From Antedon bifida (taxonomy: Eukaryota; Echinodermata; Crinoidea; Comatulida; Antedonidae): a stretch of 64,000 nt of DNA. The stretch covers positions 4,588,001 through 4,652,000 of the forward strand of contig OY727097.1 of the NCBI GenBank assembly GCA_963402885.1, read 5' to 3'. Positions 41,901 through 47,900 of the stretch are shown here, in pieces (position 1 is the first letter of the stretch; each line of letters begins with the position of its first letter). The notes below the pieces were generated by a model. The model was not told the origin of the DNA. It searched no databases and saw only the letters and a list, made by a program, of their open reading frames with translations. Position numbers and translations under genes: made by a program.

Positions 41901-44900
41901 ACAGTAATACTACTGTACAGCCAACCCTTACTGTAGGCATTTTCTGATAAAACAAACAAGGTACAGTACTGTACTGTATATACAGTACAGTATGTACAGT
42001 ACGTCAGTATGTTTCAACACTATAGCTAACCCCTATTCAAGGGACATCCTTATTCAGGGGACACGTTCCTATGAATGATCGAAAGATAATATGTTATTTT
42101 TATACTGTACAATATATAATACTACAGCCAACCCTTACTGCTTATAGGTAGCACGTTCTAATAAAACAAGGAACGATACAGTCCAGTATATCAGTGTTTC
42201 GACAATATACAGGTAGCTAACCCCTATTCAAGTGACGCCTCTATTGAGGGGCCAATTGTTTGGGTCCCAAACGTGTCTCCAAATATGGGTTCACAAATAT
42301 AAAAAATATCTACTGTAATGATGATACACTGTATTGCAAATTGTACTGCAAAATACAATGTATTTAACTAGTATAATACTTTGACTAAACAAGCATCAAA
42401 TCAGTGTTATTCTTCAACTTTAAATACTAATATATATACAGTAGTTTTTCTGTAAGCAAGAAATCCACCGAACAAAAGTGTCGCCATTACTCTACTACTA
42501 GTATCATAATCCTATTCTTTATTGACTCAAATAACCTGTTATCCCATAATAATAGGCTATTGTCTGTGCGTGCATTTAGTTATGCCTTTTTTTTTTATAA
42601 CTAATCGACGACATTCACAGTAGCTCAAAGCGCCTTAAAAGTTTAAGAGTTTCCAGATTTCCTGTATTAAGCTCTGTCTAACACTATCAAACAAGTGTGA
42701 CGTACCCAAATATGATTGGTAGTGATATGCCCAAATATGGTAGTGATATGACATCATGGAAATGGAAATATGCCTCCAATCTCCTCCACAATCAGACAAC
42801 GGCATCTCCGCTTTGCTGGACATTGTTGGAGATCGAAAAGAGAACTTGTTAGCCATACACTTCTATGGAATCCAAGACATGGTCGTCAGAAGGTTGGACG
42901 TCCTCATAAAACCTACATAGATCAACTATGCGAGGACACAGAGTGCAATCCGGATGAACTGCCTGCTGCCATGGAAGACCAGAGAGGGTGGCATATCCGA
43001 GTCATAGAAGCCCGAGCAAGCTCGACATGATGATGATGATGACATCATCATGTCCATATACTGTATGGGCACATCACATTTTGTTGTCTCATAAAGTTTG
43101 ATAGTGTAGACAGAGCTTTACTTTAACTAAAAACTGTACTGTAGCAATTCTGTAGACATTATAGTTTATATCTTGATTAGTACCGTAGTTTATGTATATT
43201 TTGACACTGAATGTACTTACAAATGTCAATCTCGTCATCTGTTTGTGATTGGCCGATAGTTTCGAAATTAAAATTGAGTAGCGTGTCCGAGAAACTTCTC
43301 TGTGCTTTAGATAAATCTAGAAAGAGAAGAAACTCATATCAAACTATATTATGGATTGCTCATTATTGCAGTACATACTGTACCGTATTAAGCTCTGTCT
43401 ACACTATCAAACTAGTTTTAGACAAAAAAGTATGATGTGCCCAAATATGGCACTGATATGATGTCAATTGTGTCCATATGGACACATCACATTTTTTGTC
43501 ACATTAAGTTTGATAGTGCAGACAGAGCTTTACAGTATGAATATATTATAAGTCATTAAGTCTATAACCAAAAAACCAACATATTAAGTTTATGAATCAC
43601 CAGATTGGAATGGAATGCAGAAATACTGTAGAAACAACCAAAACACTGAATAATCACTGTAATTAATGTTTGTAGCAACACTACCTACAGTATAATATCG
43701 TTGAGTAACTCAATTCAATTTTTCAATCTTTTATTTCAGAATCTTTGGTCAATAATAAACATAACTTCATACTTTATGTATACTGTACACATTTTTTATA
43801 TTAACAAATTTAAATATAAGTACAGTATTTACAGTATAGTGTAATATATTATAATACAAGTGACTAAGAATATGACGCACTCTCATCTTTAGTATACTAT
43901 CAGTATTCCACCTGGAGAGCATCTTTGACTTAAAATTCTTTGTCTACAGGATATGTTATTATTAATTAATGTTACTACTGAAAGTACAGTACATTATCAC
44001 TTTCTACACATAAAGCCATGTACAGTATCAACAACTATACAAAATGGCGGCTCATAAAATGAGAAATCAGATGGGGTCCGCCTCCAATCTTTTTAAGTAC
44101 CATCCATTCAACATATAATACAACATGTACAGTATGCCGAATCTTGACGATGTCCTAGTTGGCCTATACTGTACATACTGTACAGTATAGAGTACTTATT
44201 GTTATTTTTTGTCCCGTTGTTAGCATAGAGTAAGATCTACAATACAATAAGATTTTATTTTCTTATTATTTTGCATCAAGACTTTTCATAATTATAAAAT
44301 GTGACTGCATACATTACAGATTTCATATCGAGTTTGAAACTGATATTGAAACATACAGTAGAAACGATGAACAATAATATACTGTATAACAACACATTGG
44401 CAAAGCAATAACACATATTTAAAACTATTGAAAATAAAACTTTATATTCCCCTTCTATATTTCCTTAATGAACTGACAGAATACAAATAATAAATTAGGG
44501 CAAAGTGCATGAAACGCTCAATAGAAAGTGGAGTAACATAAACAGTTTGTAGTGGATTGATTACAGCTAATGAATCACAGTGTAAACACAACCTTAAAAT
44601 AGCTGTAGACTGGCTAATAAATTTAGGTTATCACATATCAGTATATAGGATGTTCAGTATGTTGTATCTCTGCGATAGTATGGACAGACACTTGGAGTAA
44701 ATTATTCACTACCTAGATGTCAACAACTTGCGAACAAATCAGCAACAAATTCAGACTTATTTTTATAAACAACAGATCAGTGAAATTTGAAGGTTATTAT
44801 ATTTACATTGAATTCTAAAAAAAACGTGGTACAGTAATTTGACGAGCAATAATAAAAGATTATTGGTAATGGGGCGTGATCAGTTGATTCAAATGCTGTA

Positions 44901-47900
44901 TCGTTCATTGAGGCGTATAAGATGTGTTCACACACTGCAACAAATATTATCCAAGTATTAATCTGTAATTGATTGCTGTGAATATGAATTAATGAGATTT
45001 AAAAGGTAATAAGTTAAGACATGAACAAACAAGTTAAGAAGCAGAAATAATGTAATTTTAAAATGGTGACATGACATGACACACCTTGCTCCGTGACTGC
45101 ACAATTTGAAAATGATGTCTACAGTTATAATTCTGCAATTTCTGTACATAGATATTATAACCCTGAAGCCTCTGTGTTCTTCTGTATGGTTATAATGCCC
45201 ACCTTGGATGTAGAAACCTACAGTATGTTGCACAGTGCCCCAGTTCAAAACACTTTTTTATATTTTAACACAATGTACAGTATGTAACCAATCTTGAATA
45301 TTATAACCTGTACAGTACAGTAGTACAGTAGTTTATCTGGACAAACTACAGTACTACAGTAGTCTATAGTTTACTACAGTACTAATTATGTACAGTACTA
45401 CTAGCTTATGGTACTCTATTTTCCCTTGGAGTAGATTTACTGTACTGTATCCGAAAAAATAGACTGTATATTTATCCAATTAGACATGATACCAATCTGA
45501 AACACAATTTTACACAGATACAAGTTTAAAAAACTATAAACAAGAAATATTTCTTACAAATACGCTGCTCGACTTTTTGACTAACATTTTTAATCATTGT
45601 TCTTTCTTTATACTGTAACAGTATATAAATTTATAATGATTTATTATTTTTGTTTAACAATCAGTAGTAAACATTTTGTGCAAATATAAAAAAATGTACT
45701 TAGAAATGTACAGTACAATATTGATTTAGTGCAATAATAATTCATTTTCTCTTTCAAAGAGGACTTCTTTTTAACACAAGATGACCTGAATCTCAGAAGA
45801 TAGTTTTAATTCATTAGATAATTGAAAATGCTAATTTGCACAAACATTGAACTAAGATTGAAATGATGTGGTCATCTTAAACTGACCGTTGCTAATTATT
45901 TGTGACTCATGAGTTCCAAGCCAGGTCACTGACCAATCCACTGCTGTATCACTATCAGTAAAACTAATTCACAACATTTGATGGGTTTTTTTCAAATAAT
46001 TTTACTGTATGTATGTATTGTATGTTTTGAAATTAAAATTTATAAACAGTCAAATCATTTATAGATGAGATATATTATAACACACAATTTTAAATAACAT
46101 TATGGTGAAATTACCTAGGAACGTTGACCAACTATTTAAGCAAGCGTTGAACTTAACACAAACGTCATTACTCACAGCATTTATTGCTAATGCTCAATCT
46201 TAATAGAGGAATGTGATATGTACCTCACTCTATGATCTCAGCAGTAAGCTATTATTATGCAGTCAACATACATAATTTATTACTGTACTATAGCACTATA
46301 CAGTAGCAGATCGAAGACTGTAGCCAAGCACACAGTGTTATATAAACTTCGAGTTGACTTAATATTCATAAAAATATACACATTTTGGCCCACATGGCGT
46401 TTCATAAAAAATACTGTACTTGGAATATGAAATCACCAGACAAAAATCTAAATTCCTAATACTACTACAACAAATACAATTTTTTTTTAATTTTTCTTGT
46501 ATTTTTTTCCAAATCTGGACCTTGGGAGATTTATGTATTGTAACTAGAGAGGGAAAGGACAAGTCTACAATAGTACCGTATTATTAAGTTACTCTTAGTC
46601 TTAAGCTCTGTCTACACTATCAAACTTTATGTGGCAAACAAATGTGATGTGTTCATTACATTACAGTACAATGATGTCATACTGTATCACTACCATATTT
46701 GAGCATATCACTACCATATTTGGGCACATCATACCTTTTTTGTCAAACTTGTTTGATAGTGTAGACAGAGCTTTACTGTACTATAGCTACTGTATTATAT
46801 GAAGTGTGTTTATCTATCAAACTGTAAATTTGTCAATGATAGTAATACTGTAAATGTTATCCAGATTTCTAAGCATTTTCTTTTGTGCTCTTTGGTGCCA
46901 CACCAAGTACTATAAATCATAACTCTAATTTGATGACTCACACATGAAGAATTTAAATTGATTATGAATTCATTTTTCTACAATTCAAAACTGCTCCATT
47001 ACATAACGTGATGAAAATCAATTGTAACGAGATTCTTTATAAATAGACAATTAGACAGGTTAATATAATTGAGAAATTCAATCAGTATTTTATGAAAAAT
47101 CAATAACAAACTAACAGAGCATTATCTTATTATTCAATGTACTCATTTTGTAATAATGCATGTGAGTTGAATACATTAATTGCCAAAAAAATCGTTCAAA
47201 CTATGTACAGTATAATATATAACATTGTATTACATTAAAACAATAAGTCTACTGTAAGACCACTTTACAATCTGTATCTATCCTCAGCCGAAACTGACCG
47301 TCCGCTCCACGCTTTTTGTTTAAATGGTCATAAGGAATAACATAGATTCTGTAGTATATTGTTACCGTTACCGCTCGTGTAAATTGGCCTTAACTGTATT
47401 AATCCATCACAAAGTTCTTACAAAATAAAATTGCAGTGGCCTTTAACAAATTGTTTTTTTATTTAAAAATTGAAACCAATAGTTATTCCTCAAGCCAATA
47501 ATGATGTTGAGTATAAATAGCAAAAACTACTCTACTAAGTAGTAAAAAAAAAATGCTTCTTTTCTAAAGCAAATTACAGTATCACTTTCATCAATGTATC
47601 CTAAATTGTGTAATTTTATCCATTGGGTGCTGTCGTCAATACTAGGATAGGATATGGGCAGTGTACAATTTTACAAGCAAATTTAAAGGGCATTTGTCTG
47701 TATTGTACAGTACAGAAAGAAATTACTGCTTCGTATCTACGCGTAGCCTTTCGTAGCCTACGCGTAGGTAGATCGTAGGTCATTGTTCTCTCCTACGATG
47801 TATTGTTCGTAGCCTACGATGTATTGTTTGTAACCTACGATGTATTGTTTGTAGCCTACGATGTATTGTTCGTAGCCTACGATGTATTGTTCTCTCCTAC

